The notes: a model not told the origin generated them from the letters alone. Counted from the stretch's first letter, positions 22,550 to 33,389 are shown. The stretch: 64,000 nucleotides of DNA from Hypomyces perniciosus (GCA_008477525.1 SPDT01000010.1:1302001-1366000); one strand, 5' to 3'. Translations and numbers: made by a program.

Positions 22550-22920
22550 ATGGATTGCGTGGGCCCCCTCATTCGACTTTTAAATCGAATCCTGGACAAT
22601 ATCGTCGAGACCGTTTATCCGCGGTCACCCTCTCCATCTACACCTTTACTCGGGACACCATCCTACAGCCTAGAGTCGGTGTCGCTATGCCCATACTTCT
22701 CGGAACCACTGCCGGAACCACCAATTCAGGGACCGATACCCGAAGGCACGTCTGCTTGTGCCGGGCGCTGCCATGCATGTCTATATCTATCGATGTGTGG
22801 GAAGAACCAGTGCGAAATGTGCGGGCACAAGCTTGCGGGCCGGGAAGATGTAAGATATATATCCTTTCTAAGAACCAACATATTAACTTGTTATAGAAGC
22901 TATGCTGTCACTCTCTATAA
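22550..22920 (+). CDS. Predicted small Cys-rich protein (107 residues), unrecognised
   Basis: Two exons are proposed: 22550-22849 and 22897-22920. The 47-nt intron has donor GTAAGA, a TTAAC branch-like word and acceptor TTATAG, and keeps the frame. The N-terminal half has an amphipathic helix (MDCVGPLIRLLNRILDNIV) and a Ser/Pro-rich linker. The C-terminal part holds a cysteine cluster, CAGRCHACLYLSMCGKNQCEMCGH in two overlapping pieces, and ends KLCCHSL after splicing. The Cys/His spacing suggests metal binding. I do not recognise a family and there is no homology support, so this may be a chance frame. The clean intron and extra cysteines after splicing are the main arguments for it. Confidence 0.4.
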
Positions 22921-23583
22921 GACACTGGTAAGATACATCCTTCCCAGGGATATACTTTTCATGTGTGTATTTTGCTAATTCGTCACACAAATACGAAGTA
23001 CTGCTTTCGCTATACAAAATGATACGGTGCTTCGGCGCGCCTGTTGGCTATTTTCTCTTCTCTCTGTGTCACAGTCTGGCAATCGCCATAACTCAAAGGC
23101 ATCCCGAGAATCACCAGACAGACTCCTTATGCTGGCATAAGCAGAGCCCTCCGTCTAATCTCACACAATCCATGACCACCACCGTTTTCCTTGACACACC
23201 CAAACGCCTTCACTTATAAGATATAGCCTTTCCAAGGATGTACTTATTACGTATCGACAAAGAAAGCCCAGAATGCATCGACAATTCCACTCTAGTATTT
23301 CTTTTTCATTGTTCCCAACATTGAACTGAAATGATAAAGGGATTCATTCATGCTCGACTACTTGGCAACCCGCATCCGGCTGAACGCTCACGACCGTGCA
23401 AATGAACAAACGAACGAGTTCACCAAGACTGACCTAGAATCGATTATAAGTAGAGTGTAACTGCTGCTGTGAATCTCACATTGGACATCACGACATCATC
23501 AAGCCTTCTCAACAATATCATCAACCCTTCGCATCTATCAACAATCTATATTGCAGTTCTATTACCCACGAACCATCTCCAAC
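22921..23583. other. Intergenic
   Basis: About 0.66 kb; contains TACGAAGTA at 22992-23000. The promoter of the phosphotransferase-like gene should lie in the right half. Confidence 0.5.
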
Positions 23584-24585
23584 ATGGCTTTCCAATCCAT
23601 TTCACTAAACTCCTGGCTCATCGGGGGCCAGTTTGTACTTGAAAGAAGCTGGGTTATCTTCGGACAACCGCCTTCTGGATATACATTCCAAGGCCCCTAC
23701 GGCGCCTATTATACGCTTTCCCCAGCAACCATACCACTGCCCGAGGTCAGGCCGTTTACCAAGGACATCCAGATCACCACCCATTATCAGGTTGACAAAA
23801 ATTGGCTTGCTGGTGCATGGCAAATTGGAGATTTCGTCATCCATCTTTCTTTTGCTTACCCAGACCGCACTCGAGAGCCTGTAACTCTAGAGTGGTTAAG
23901 CCAGAAGAAATTGAGCTTCGCCGTGCCCAAGATGGTCTACCTTGCTGTGCAGGGTGAAATGGAAATCTGGGTTGTGACTCGAATCCCCGGGAAAAGACTC
24001 TGGGACCTCTGGCCGACTCTCAGGGAGGAGGAAAAAAACTACTTTGTTCAAGCTGTGAGCAAGATCTACAAAGAACTCTCGCAATTCCGCGCGAGCTACA
24101 TTGGCGATGTCGATGGGAGACTGTCAACTGGTATCTCGCCCTATATTAAAACCTCGGATGACGATGTAGATCCAGAGCAACGGAACCTCATTCGGCAGTG
24201 CGAAGAAATCGGGATGCAATGCGACACATTCATGTTCACCCATCTGACCATATGCCTATACAACATCATTGTCCGGACTGACAATAAGGCAAAGGCCGCC
24301 ATAAAACGTGCCCTATCCCAAGACAGGGCTCCCGCACCGGATGAGCCTCTGATTGAGATTGTAAGCTGGGGGGAAGTTGGGTTTGTGCCCTTGGAATGGA
24401 TTGCAACTAACGCTTTGCGTTGCTACAACTGTTCCCTTACACCTACACATAACCGGGATTTCCAGAAGAGGCTCATGAAACAGATGGAGATTGATGGTAT
24501 GCCAAATTTGAGGGCGAAATGCGATGCATTGCGCGATAAGGTGATTGGGGGAAATGAGGTAAAGAGATCGAAGGGACAGATTTAA
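23584..24585 (+). CDS. Aminoglycoside-phosphotransferase-like protein with degenerate active site
   Basis: Single exon, 333 residues, start MAFQSISLNSW at 23584. The overall order follows the fungal APH/choline-kinase-like family: an N-lobe (NWLAGAWQIGDFVIHLS), a hinge region (EIWVVTRIPGKRLWDLWPTL), YFVQAVSKIYKELSQFR, then the C-lobe. The catalytic loop, normally HGDLxxxN, reads H220-L-T-I-C-L-Y-N227, so the base Asp is Thr222. The metal-binding Asp of the usual IVDWExxGxxP motif is Ser261 (IVSWGEVGFVPLEW). It is therefore probably not a kinase and may bind ligand or protein. Alternatively it is a gene in decay, but the frame is intact over 1 kb, which argues for selection. No pathway partner is visible. 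Confidence 0.75.
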   Translation: MAFQSISLNSWLIGGQFVLERSWVIFGQPPSGYTFQGPYGAYYTLSPATIPLPEVRPFTKDIQITTHYQVDKNWLAGAWQIGDFVIHLSFAYPDRTREPVTLEWLSQKKLSFAVPKMVYLAVQGEMEIWVVTRIPGKRLWDLWPTLREEEKNYFVQAVSKIYKELSQFRASYIGDVDGRLSTGISPYIKTSDDDVDPEQRNLIRQCEEIGMQCDTFMFTHLTICLYNIIVRTDNKAKAAIKRALSQDRAPAPDEPLIEIVSWGEVGFVPLEWIATNALRCYNCSLTPTHNRDFQKRLMKQMEIDGMPNLRAKCDALRDKVIGGNEVKRSKGQI

Positions 24586-25845
24586 TCGCGGACTAGAAGG
24601 ATGTAAGTCCAGGCATCACAGGCATCACAGGTACACGTAGGAATGGGGGAAAGGGAATAAATAGACATGAACTTTTGTTGAATACACCAAGATAAGAGAA
24701 TATGTACACTGCTTTACTTTCATGTATACTCGTAGGGCATTTTTAGTAATTCTTTAATCATTGCGGAGTGTCGCCGGGCTATTGACTGGTACTCGTAGAT
24801 TGTTGAGAAGTGGAAGGCCGATTTTCATCGGCTCGTTTGTGTCAGTTGCCACGGACTGACTGACTGGTATCCGCAAAGACGCTTCGGCAAGTTTATTTCC
24901 CGGCCTGGACTGGAGCAAGCTGAGGGTTGCCCGGCTTGTCGACCGTTCGAACGTTTCTAGATCTGGACACAATTCTGGTGGTCATGGGCGTTGAGCTATA
25001 CCACTTCAAGAAGTTTCAGGCGTTGATCACTGATGGCTGTCAATCATCTTCTGTACTCGTGGAGGATGCCGCGCCGGAAGCTGACGTTTCCATGGCTAGG
25101 GCGTCTGCTAGTGGGCGCGAAAGCGGTCTGTGAGGGCGGGAGAAGATATTGGACAGACAGACAGACAGACATTGGCCAACAGAAAGAAGATGGGGATTGT
25201 GTGTTTTCTAGACTACGGGTCGGCAATAAGAGGCTTCAAGTTGAGAAAAAGAACGCAACACTCTACGGAGTACGGAGTAATAGTCTCTCATATCGAAAGG
25301 TGCCTATTATTCCGCAGTGAGAGAGAGAATGTGGAAAGGCAGGGTATTGCTTTGTACGGAATACTCCGCACGGATTCGGAAAATTAAATCATCCTCGCCA
25401 GCCCAAGAAATGATTTGTTGGGGCTAAGAGCCGGAGATGGCTCCTCCCGAGCGCCTCGCAGGTTCGGCCTGTTTCAGACGGCGTCAAAGGCAAGCAAAGC
25501 AAGGCAAGCCAGGTGTTTCAATTCTTTTTCAAAATGCGCTTAATCAATTTAATACATCCAAGGCCTTTTAAGTCTTGGCCGTTCCCATTAATTCCAGCAC
25601 TCTTGCGCAACACCTGTCAAGAGTCCTCCATCCTGCAAGAGACGGGAAGATCTGATACATCGTTATCATCATCGTCCGCTTCCCGGATCTGCGGCTATAT
25701 CGGTTTCATTCTTCAAACAAGCCATCGATCTGGAGATCCGGCAACGTTCTTGTTATCAACTCGCATGGCTTAAATCATTTGGCCAGTCCTTGAACATCCC
25801 AACCCACCAGCTGCCCACAGCAGCAGCAGCATTTCCATCATCGCC
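24586..25845. other. Intergenic upstream of the P450
   Basis: About 1.26 kb. Holds a short ACAG run (about 25152-25171), a direct double TACGGAGTACGGAGTA at 25264-25279 and AAGGCAAGC repeats near 25490-25510. No gene recognised. Confidence 0.6.
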
Positions 25846-27566
25846 ATGGAAAACGAAACCGTTGCCGTGCCGATACAGACAGCCTTGGATTCGTCTTTAT
25901 TCTTCGGCTTGTGGGGGACTCGCTCGGGCTATTACGTCGCCATTGCCGCCATCCTCCTAACCGCCTGGTTATTAACACCAAAGTCACAATCTCACAAGCT
26001 TGACGTCCCATTCTACAAAGCGCCAAAGAAGAAATGGATATTTGATGCTGAGACTCTGATCAAAGACAGCTATCAAAGGGTTTGTTCTACCATCTCCCCA
26101 GCACTAGGCGTCCATTACTAACCTCGTTGGGTAGTTCAAAGACCAAGTCTACCAGATTAAGGGAACAGAAGGCGTTCAAGTCTTGGTGCCGTCGAAATAT
26201 GTAGCTGAGCTCAAGGGTCTACCTGAAGATGTTCTAAGTGCCACTGCGGCCATCGCTGATGTGAGTACATCCCCTCAGCTCACTCATTGATCAGATCTGA
26301 CAGATCCACCTCAGGCCTTGCAAAGCAAATACACCAAATTCAACCCAGGGCATAATGGAGATCTGCTGTCTCTGGTTGTGAGGACACGACTGACTCAAAA
26401 TCTGGCACAACTTATCCCACGGCTTAAGGGCGAGCTGGAGTACGTCGTGAGCACTGAGTTCCCCGCATGCGATGACTGGACACCGGTGAAATGGCAACCC
26501 TTTGGACTGCGCGCCATCGCTCGACTAAGTGGCCTTGCTTTTGTTGGACCCTCGATCAACCGCCAGGAACAGTGGATGGATGTGAGCATCAATTTTGCCA
26601 TCCACGTCTTCACGGCCATTGTTAAGCTGCAGTTCATACCGGAATGGGCGCGCCCAATAGGCCAGTATTTTGTGACAGATCTGCGGAAAATACGCCAAGA
26701 TATTGAGGTGGCGAAGGAAATGCTAAAGCCACTGCTGGAGGAGAGACTGCGCGACATGGAGTTGTCGACCTCTTATGAAGCGCCGAATGACTTAATGCAG
26801 TGGCTGATTGAAGCTCTGCCGGAGGGCGAGAAGGCGGATGTGCAAATACAGGCTGAGCTACAGCTTATCCTATCAGCCGCTTCTATTCACTCAGTCAACA
26901 ACTTTGTTTTTGAATGCATGTGTGACCTGGCAGCACACCCCGATGTACAGGCCGAACTGAGAGAGGAAGCACACCAGATCCTGGAGACAGAGAGTGGCTG
27001 GCTGAGAAAAGACAACATGGCCAGACTGAAAAAGATGGACAGTTTTATGAAGGAGGTGCAACGACTGCGTGGAAACATAAGTAAGTCATCTGCGGTGATT
27101 TTTCTCATCGCCTAGACATAATCCAACTAACATCGCTGCAGCATCCTTCATCCGCAAGGTCATGAAGCCCATATCTCTTTCAGACGGCACCCAGTTGCCT
27201 GCCGGAACCAAGGTAATCGCGCCACAGGCTGGCATGTCGTTCGACGAGCGATTCTTCACCAACCCCGAGGAGTTTGACGCCCTGCGATTCTACCGCATGC
27301 GACACGAGTCATCCGAGGCCAACAACCGCTGGCAGTTTACAACCCTCAGCGACAACAACATGAATTTTGGCGCTGGAAAACACGCCTGCCCCGGGCGATT
27401 CTTCGCCTCGAATGAGGCCAAACTCATTCTGGGGTATTTTCTCATTAACTATGACATAAGGTTGAAGAAGGGCGAAACGAGGCCAATGCCCATGGCTATG
27501 GTTATGAGCAAGTTTCCGAGTCCAGATGTCGAGCTCGAGTTTCGACGGCGATCGCTGGCTGAGTAA
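25846..27566 (+). CDS. Cytochrome P450 monooxygenase
   Basis: Four exons (25846-26079, 26135-26260, 26315-27080, 27142-27566) give 516 residues. One membrane segment near residues 28-45 (YYVAIAAILLTAWLL) anchors it to the ER. The K-helix ExxR is E367-V-Q-R370. The PERF-like region is FDALRFYRMR. The haem loop is FGAGKHACPGR with the iron ligand Cys458. The I-helix, which in related fungal P450s usually reads AAIHTT, is A308-A-S-I-H-S-V-N here, so the usual Thr pair is Ser-Val. The general look is that of the large ent-kaurene-oxidase-like fungal group often found in secondary metabolism. No terpene cyclase, PKS or NRPS lies in the window, so the substrate is unknown. Confidence 0.92.
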
Positions 27567-27860
27567 GAAGAAGAGACTAGACGTTCTGGCAACGCACTTG
27601 CGAACCTACCTACATAATACCTCGGTTACATACAACGCAATTATGGAATGCGCATGGGAGCTTGGGAGACTAAGGGTGGGTTCCAATAACGACGATTCAT
27701 GAATGAGGATCTCGGGCGGTGGGGTTGGGACCGGGTTGTCTATGAACGAATATACTAAAGGATAGGGGGATGATACCAAACATGAGATATAGTAGTACAG
27801 GCGTTATACACCTGGTTGGTCTTGTATTCAAAAGCTTAAATACCCACCAGTATAAGGAAT
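27567..27860. other. 3' flank of the P450 gene
   Basis: About 290 bp with nothing recognised before the transposon end. Confidence 0.5.
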
Positions 27861-28343
27861 GAGTAATGCTATTCATACAGATAAAAATTGCTATTCACAC
27901 AGATAGTCCATGCACCACCCGCAACAATCTCCCCGCAGCCCCTTACACCATAAAACTGAAATACTACTGCACCAATAGGTAATACAACAATACATCAAAT
28001 AACAGGTCTTCGGTATCCCTTCTATCTGCTCTATTAGAATTACTCAAGAATTAATGGTATTTCGTCGCTTTGCATAAACTAAACACAACTGTCCCATTAC
28101 AGCTGTCCCCTATAGAAGATATCCTTAACTCCATCTTGTTATGGCATTAAATTATCATTTTTGTGGTAGCTGCCAAGCAAAAAAGTTGAGTGGAGGCCCT
28201 TGTGGACGAAATGTTGCCTCTAGAGGCTGCTGGGGAATTCCACCCATATCATACATATCAAAAGCTGCGAGTCCTCCCAACTGCTGGTAGTTGGCCTGCG
28301 CTGGTGAACCCTGCACCAACGAACTGCTTGCAACTAGCGCAAA
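27861..28343 (-). mobile_element. Relic of a DNA transposon: terminal sequence plus C-terminal end of a transposase-like gene
   Basis: The sequence at 27861-27920 (GAGTAATGCTA, then ACAGATAAAAATTGCTA, then AGATAGTCCATGCAC) is a diverged copy of the end at 21388. Many of the differences are C/T or G/A. A coding fragment on the minus strand (28343-28155) ends about 235 bp from this end. Coding direction relative to the terminal sequence is opposite to the copy at 21388. This is what two ends of one element with terminal inverted repeats would show. The other end of this copy was not found. Confidence 0.5.
28155..28343 (-). pseudogene. C-terminal fragment of a transposase-like protein
   Basis: An open minus-strand segment of 62 codons ending in TGA at 28157-28155 and bounded upstream by an in-frame TAA. 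It reads in part SSSLVQGSPAQANYQQL, GLAAFDMYDMGGIPQQP, and FRPQGPPLNFFAWQLPQK before the stop. The Gln/Pro/Gly-rich tail looks like protein, not noise. It probably belongs to the same element family as the fragment at 21532, by position relative to the shared end sequence. Confidence 0.45.
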
Positions 28344-31300
28344 TTATCTGATCATCTTATCAATCCATCTAATCTCCCTTCTCTCCTTTGCGGAGTGATC
28401 TTGCATGTGTTGAGCTGCCGCCGACTTCGGACCTTGCCCAACAGACCGGGATGTCGCATCTGATAATTTTTCTTGGGTTGCGACATTAATGTTGTTTCTA
28501 CATCATTCCACGGGTCAAGGGGGGGGAAGCGAATCTCGGGCGGCAACCTCTGTATGGTTGCAGATGCTAACCGAGCTTGATGCCCAAGTCCATGGCGTCC
28601 ACAGCACTTGGGGCAGATGCATGTACATATAGCAGCCAAGTGAAGCCATCACAGCTGAGGATAATACGGGTTGATACCAAGACACTTTCTCCATCGTATC
28701 TCGTATCTGCCTGATGCTCTGTCTGATCTCCATCTGATAAGATTTTTTCATCAGCACTAAAGCACACTTGAAGTACGAAGTAGTACTATACTATGTACTT
28801 CATACGAAGTATATATTGCTTTTCCCGAGGCATACCGTTTTTGTGGATGCACGTCATTGCGAAACCCACCCACCCCCAGGCAAGGTATGGCCAGTCTTCA
28901 AGCTTGGTCCAGCGCCTCGTTCCTGGATTCAGCCCTCGGCAATCCCCAAATGAGTGGACTCTGTGGCTATGCCCTACCTACATGCTTCGCAGACAGCAGC
29001 TCAAGCTTGATTTTGGATGCCAATTTCTTCTTAAAATCATGGCCCCCTGAGAGGCGATTCGTCATTCTCTTAGGACCAAGAAAGTCTTGCAAGATGAAAA
29101 TTGATTGCCTTGGTCGTTCGATCAAAGCTGGTCAGGATACGAAGTACTCCGTAGTGCCTATGTACTCGTGCCGTCTTCTCTGGAGATCACTCCTCTCGCC
29201 TTGATACGAATAATGTCATGCTCGGTTTCCGGGATTCTCCTCCATCACCGAGTCCAAAATCTCCGAGGAAAAGGGGTCAACAGGCCAAGTATTCTTCAAT
29301 TACTAGTACTACTGCTATTGCAATGACGTTGGCGTATTCCGCGAATTGTCCTTTTATTCCCCACAATCATTTAATCCATTGATTCCTGTCGTGACACGCA
29401 ATGCTCTCTGGTCCATTATCAGAACCACATATGTTCAGGGGTCAACGCCAATAAGAGGTACCACTCCACCGGGCCACAAAGGTTTGATGAAGTTTCACTG
29501 GCCTCATTAATTATCCAATTTTGTTTTGGTTCTTGAATTAGTATTGGTTTCTCATTGAGATGTGCATCGCTCATATTGTGTTGTTGCTTGGGTGAGAAAT
29601 CTCCCAGTGGTCTGACGCCTCGCCATCTGAGCTCCAAGTTGCCATGGTTTCTGTGTAAGCCGAGAAACGGATGGAACTTGGTTCGTGAACAAAACGAATA
29701 CGAATATCCGCCTAGTATTAGAAACACGAGAAGAGAGTTGCCATGCAAACACAAATCTTGATTGGACACTTGCAGGATAGCCAGAGGCATGTCTACTTGA
29801 AGATTTGCGTTCTCTGTACAGAGAGGGGCAGTTTGACGTGTTGTGCATGTCATGGGTGCATTAGTAAACACTATTCGTGGCGACATGTCAATGGACAAGA
29901 CAAAGGTCGTGACATGACTATTCCTGATGTTTATCCACTACCTCGACAAGAGGAACTTGTTGCGTCCTGCGTGGCGCACATGCATGACTATGGTGGACAC
30001 CAGATCGTTCTTCTACCAGCCCCTGGTTCACCCGCGCTTCCAATACAGATTTACCATGGTAACCCATCGCGAAAATGATCTTCGAGGACGGCTTTTATAT
30101 CTTGGTCAAGACCGTCTCGATACAGTAATCTTAATTTTCACGCATAAATCGGGCATGAGTCCATCATGTATCATGGGATCCCACCGAAAGGTGTTAATCG
30201 ATGATCTTCCTCTTCAGCGACAGTTGCGACGGGGCTGCGCTCTGTCATCATTGGAAGAGGCGATAAGATGTAAGTGATCAAGGTCACATCCGAACAGGCA
30301 GATGCGTCTTTTTGGGTCCTGCCTAGCCCATCGGGTGCAAGAGAAGTCACAGACACGGATTGCATGGCTTTAATGCTGATTTCCATCATCACCCAAGCGC
30401 CCGACTCTCAATCCATCGCCCCCATTTCCACTTCCTTCATCTGAACTACATGTGCTGCCAATATAAAGTCAAGTCGGACCACACCCTCTTCGGCCACCCG
30501 GGGGTTTCGGACGGAAATGGCCGCCAAACCAAACATGCGTTTCTCGGAGAATAATAAGAGGGCTTTTCGGTACTACTTTGTACTCCGTACTCGTATCGAC
30601 ATTAAGCGTGCATTACGACTCGTACCCGAGTCTCGGCTAGGACATGGCTTGGAGAACAGGCCATAATCCGTACTCTGTACTTCGTACCATGTGTGCCAAG
30701 GATTCATATGACAGCTGTACGGGCTATGAAGTATATACTCTCGGAGTTCTACGAGTATGTATGTAGTAATGCATTTTTGGCTGCATATGTACCTATGTGG
30801 TAATAAAAGTGGCAATTTGCCAAGTTGTTTGTGGTTGGCTGTCCGCGTATTATGTGCAGATTATGTACAGATTATGTGCACGGGGCTGACACACTCTGCA
30901 TGAGGAGTGAAACAGTTTATCAATCAGCAGCAATAATCAATCTCTCATCATTAGATCATCGTGGCGTGGCCAAGCAGTAATCGGAGGCAACCGGCGGTCC
31001 CCGACTCCACCACCTGCATTGAGCCAGTCAGCGCTAAGTATTGGCCTGGAACAGCGGTAATAATATTCGTACGGTAAATTTGATGCTACTAATCCGCTGA
31101 ATCAAGCAAAATTGGATCGCTAATGCTGGGTTGTGCGCCTCCGTAGACGGCCGGTGTTGGAGCCTATACGTGGCGTGTTATCTATCCGATGGCTGTTCTC
31201 GGCCCACAGGCTTTCCCCATCCACTCACCCAAAACCTCGGGCGACTGCCATCATTTTTCAACCCACTTGGACCCCTTCACAAGCCATTTCAACATTTTCG

Positions 31301-31544
31301 AACTCTCCCAACCCAACCGCCAAACCACCAATTCTCCTTGCCATTGTGGTGGCTGTATCAGCGTGCCAATCACTTTCCACGATACTTCTCATCGATATGC
31401 ATATGCTGCTATCCTGAAGGCTGATCAACCAACCTGACAACTACTTTTGCGCCATAACTCCCCGCCAACTCTCGCTCAACTCGACCACCTCCGACTTCGC
31501 GCCGTCACATCGCATTACGCTCTCTCACCACATAGACGAAAAAA
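28344..31544. other. Long intergenic stretch
   Basis: 3.2 kb with no supportable gene. TACGAAGTA/TACTCCGTA-type words occur at 28774, 28803, 29138-29153, 30581 and 30678. Frames of 100-160 codons (for example 29898-29419 on the minus strand) show no domain, no splice continuation and no low-complexity or membrane pattern of a known kind. The last 300 bp are the promoter and leader of the oxidoreductase gene. Confidence 0.55.
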
Positions 31545-33389
31545 ATGATGCAATCGGTGCTAACACAGAACCTGCCCTCGGCCACAAACGAGGGCATCCC
31601 CACAACGCCCAAGGCCGAGTCTATTGCCCCGTCCTTGACCTTCTCCGACGAGTCGGACGACCAGGAAGAGCTCCTCCATGTTGAACAGCCTCGTCAACGG
31701 CGTGCTTCGACAAGGCTCATTGCCCAGAATGCCCGGGATATCCAGCGCATTACTGGCGAGACCACCGCCGAGTTTGTCACTCGGTGTTGCGGTGGGGGCT
31801 GCTGTTTGATGGGCGGCGCCAGGCCCGCGGGTGTCGAGTACGAAAGAGTTGCTCTGCCTGACAACGAGGCATACCGGTCCCTCAAGCTCAAGATTGGCGA
31901 GATCCCGGCTGTCTTGACCAAGATTGTGGAACTGCCTGAGAAGACAATTTCCTTCAATCCTCTCCCCAGACCCGCCAGCCCCTCTTCCCCCACCGACTCT
32001 GCCATCTCGCTCGAATCCTCCTCTTCCCAGCAGCCCCCTGCTACCGAGTCGGACAAGATCTCTTTCGACCAACAGTTCAGGGCTGTTGATATGTCCATTC
32101 AACCCCCGCGATTCGTCCAGCCTCATCCTCCCTACCATGTCTATCCCGCCAGAATTCATGCCGCGCGGGAGCTGACCAAGCCTGGTGCGGAGAAGCGCAC
32201 ATACCACTTCGACCTCGACATTACCGATTATCCTGATGAGGAGGGTAGTGAGTTCAAGGTTGGAGGAGCCATTGGCGTCATGGCACCCAACTCCGAGGAC
32301 GTCGTAGAAGATATCCTCGATGCACTTATGGTGCCGCGCTTCCTGCGCGACAAGCCCGTGTTGATGAAGACCACCAACGGACGGTGGCCTACTGTCTGGG
32401 GAGACGATAAGCCGCGGGAACTAGTCACTACACGCCGCGCTCTTCTCAAGTGGTGCACCGATCTCCAGTCATATCCCCCAACCAAGCCCCTTCTCCGAGT
32501 CCTGGCCGAGCATGCCACGGCGGAAAACGAGAGGAAGATTCTCACATTCCTCTGTGCCGCCGAGGGTCAGGGCGCCTTCTGCGACGTCCGTACTGGACCG
32601 CACATCTCCATCTCCCAGCTACTGCATGCCTTCCCCAGCTCACATCCCCCGCTAGACGAGCTCCTCTCGACAATGCAGCAGCTTATGCCGCGTTTTTACT
32701 CGCTCTCCAACGACCCGCACGATTCATTCCAGACCCGTGACCAGAAGCAGCACCGCCTCGTTGAGATTGCGGTGACGGTTCATGAGACCGACGACTGGCG
32801 CACAGGATCCCGTACCGGTGTGGGATCGGGCTTTTTCGAGAGACAAGCTCGACGCTTCTTGCTGGCCCAAGAGGCGGGGGAGAAACTGGATGTCTACATC
32901 CCCATGTTCAAGGGCTTGATGGCGAACCCATTGGCCACCCAATTCAATGCCGAGGGCCCGATGCTCCTGATTGGAGCCGGCGTGGGTATTGCTCCGTTCC
33001 GAGGCTTCGTGCAACGGCGGCTAAAGCAGGCCAACTGCGCCAACAAGGTGTGGGTGTTGCAAGGCATTCGCGACTCGCTGGTGGACGAAATTTACAGCGG
33101 CGAGTGGGGCGTTCATGAAGACGAGGTCAAGCGAGTTGTCCAGAGCCGCCGCGGCGAGGGCAGATACGTGCAAGAGGAAGTCCGCCACCAGTCTGATCTG
33201 GTGTGGGAAATTGCCAATGCCGTCGACGGCCGCATCTTTGTCTGCGGCAGCTCCAAGGGCATGGGCGAAGGAGTTGAGGAGGCCCTGGTTGATGTTGCCA
33301 TGGCCAAGGGTAACCTTGAGCGCGAGGAGGCACGCAACTACTGGCAGCTGAAGAAAGAAGCCGGGCAGTACATTGCCGAGACGTGGTAA
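31545..33389 (+). CDS. FAD/NADPH oxidoreductase of the diflavin-reductase type lacking the FMN domain
   Basis: Single exon, 614 residues, start MMQSVL at 31545 (or the second ATG at 31548). Residues about 190-614 match the FAD and NADPH half of cytochrome P450 reductase/sulfite reductase flavoprotein: a CPR-like inserted helical domain, PRFYSLSNDP (FAD-binding RxYS), RTGVGSGFFER, LIGAGVGIAPFRGF (NADPH phosphate loop), RIFVCGSSKGMGEGV, and a C-terminal Trp that would stack on the flavin. The flavodoxin-like FMN domain is absent. Instead there is a 180-residue disordered N-terminus with a cysteine motif R80-CCGGGCC-LMGG (Cys81, 82, 86, 87). The electron acceptor is unknown. The cysteines could bind metal, carry lipid or shuttle electrons; the sequence does not say which. 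Confidence 0.85.
   Translation: MMQSVLTQNLPSATNEGIPTTPKAESIAPSLTFSDESDDQEELLHVEQPRQRRASTRLIAQNARDIQRITGETTAEFVTRCCGGGCCLMGGARPAGVEYERVALPDNEAYRSLKLKIGEIPAVLTKIVELPEKTISFNPLPRPASPSSPTDSAISLESSSSQQPPATESDKISFDQQFRAVDMSIQPPRFVQPHPPYHVYPARIHAARELTKPGAEKRTYHFDLDITDYPDEEGSEFKVGGAIGVMAPNSEDVVEDILDALMVPRFLRDKPVLMKTTNGRWPTVWGDDKPRELVTTRRALLKWCTDLQSYPPTKPLLRVLAEHATAENERKILTFLCAAEGQGAFCDVRTGPHISISQLLHAFPSSHPPLDELLSTMQQLMPRFYSLSNDPHDSFQTRDQKQHRLVEIAVTVHETDDWRTGSRTGVGSGFFERQARRFLLAQEAGEKLDVYIPMFKGLMANPLATQFNAEGPMLLIGAGVGIAPFRGFVQRRLKQANCANKVWVLQGIRDSLVDEIYSGEWGVHEDEVKRVVQSRRGEGRYVQEEVRHQSDLVWEIANAVDGRIFVCGSSKGMGEGVEEALVDVAMAKGNLEREEARNYWQLKKEAGQYIAETW

Noticed and set aside
23584..27566. Secondary-metabolite gene cluster
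   Set aside because: There is one P450 but no backbone enzyme (PKS, NRPS, terpene synthase or prenyltransferase) within the window, so a cluster cannot be supported.
29419..29898. Minus-strand open frame of 159 codons
   Set aside because: No domain, no splice partners, composition like random noncoding sequence; long intergenic gaps yield such frames by chance.
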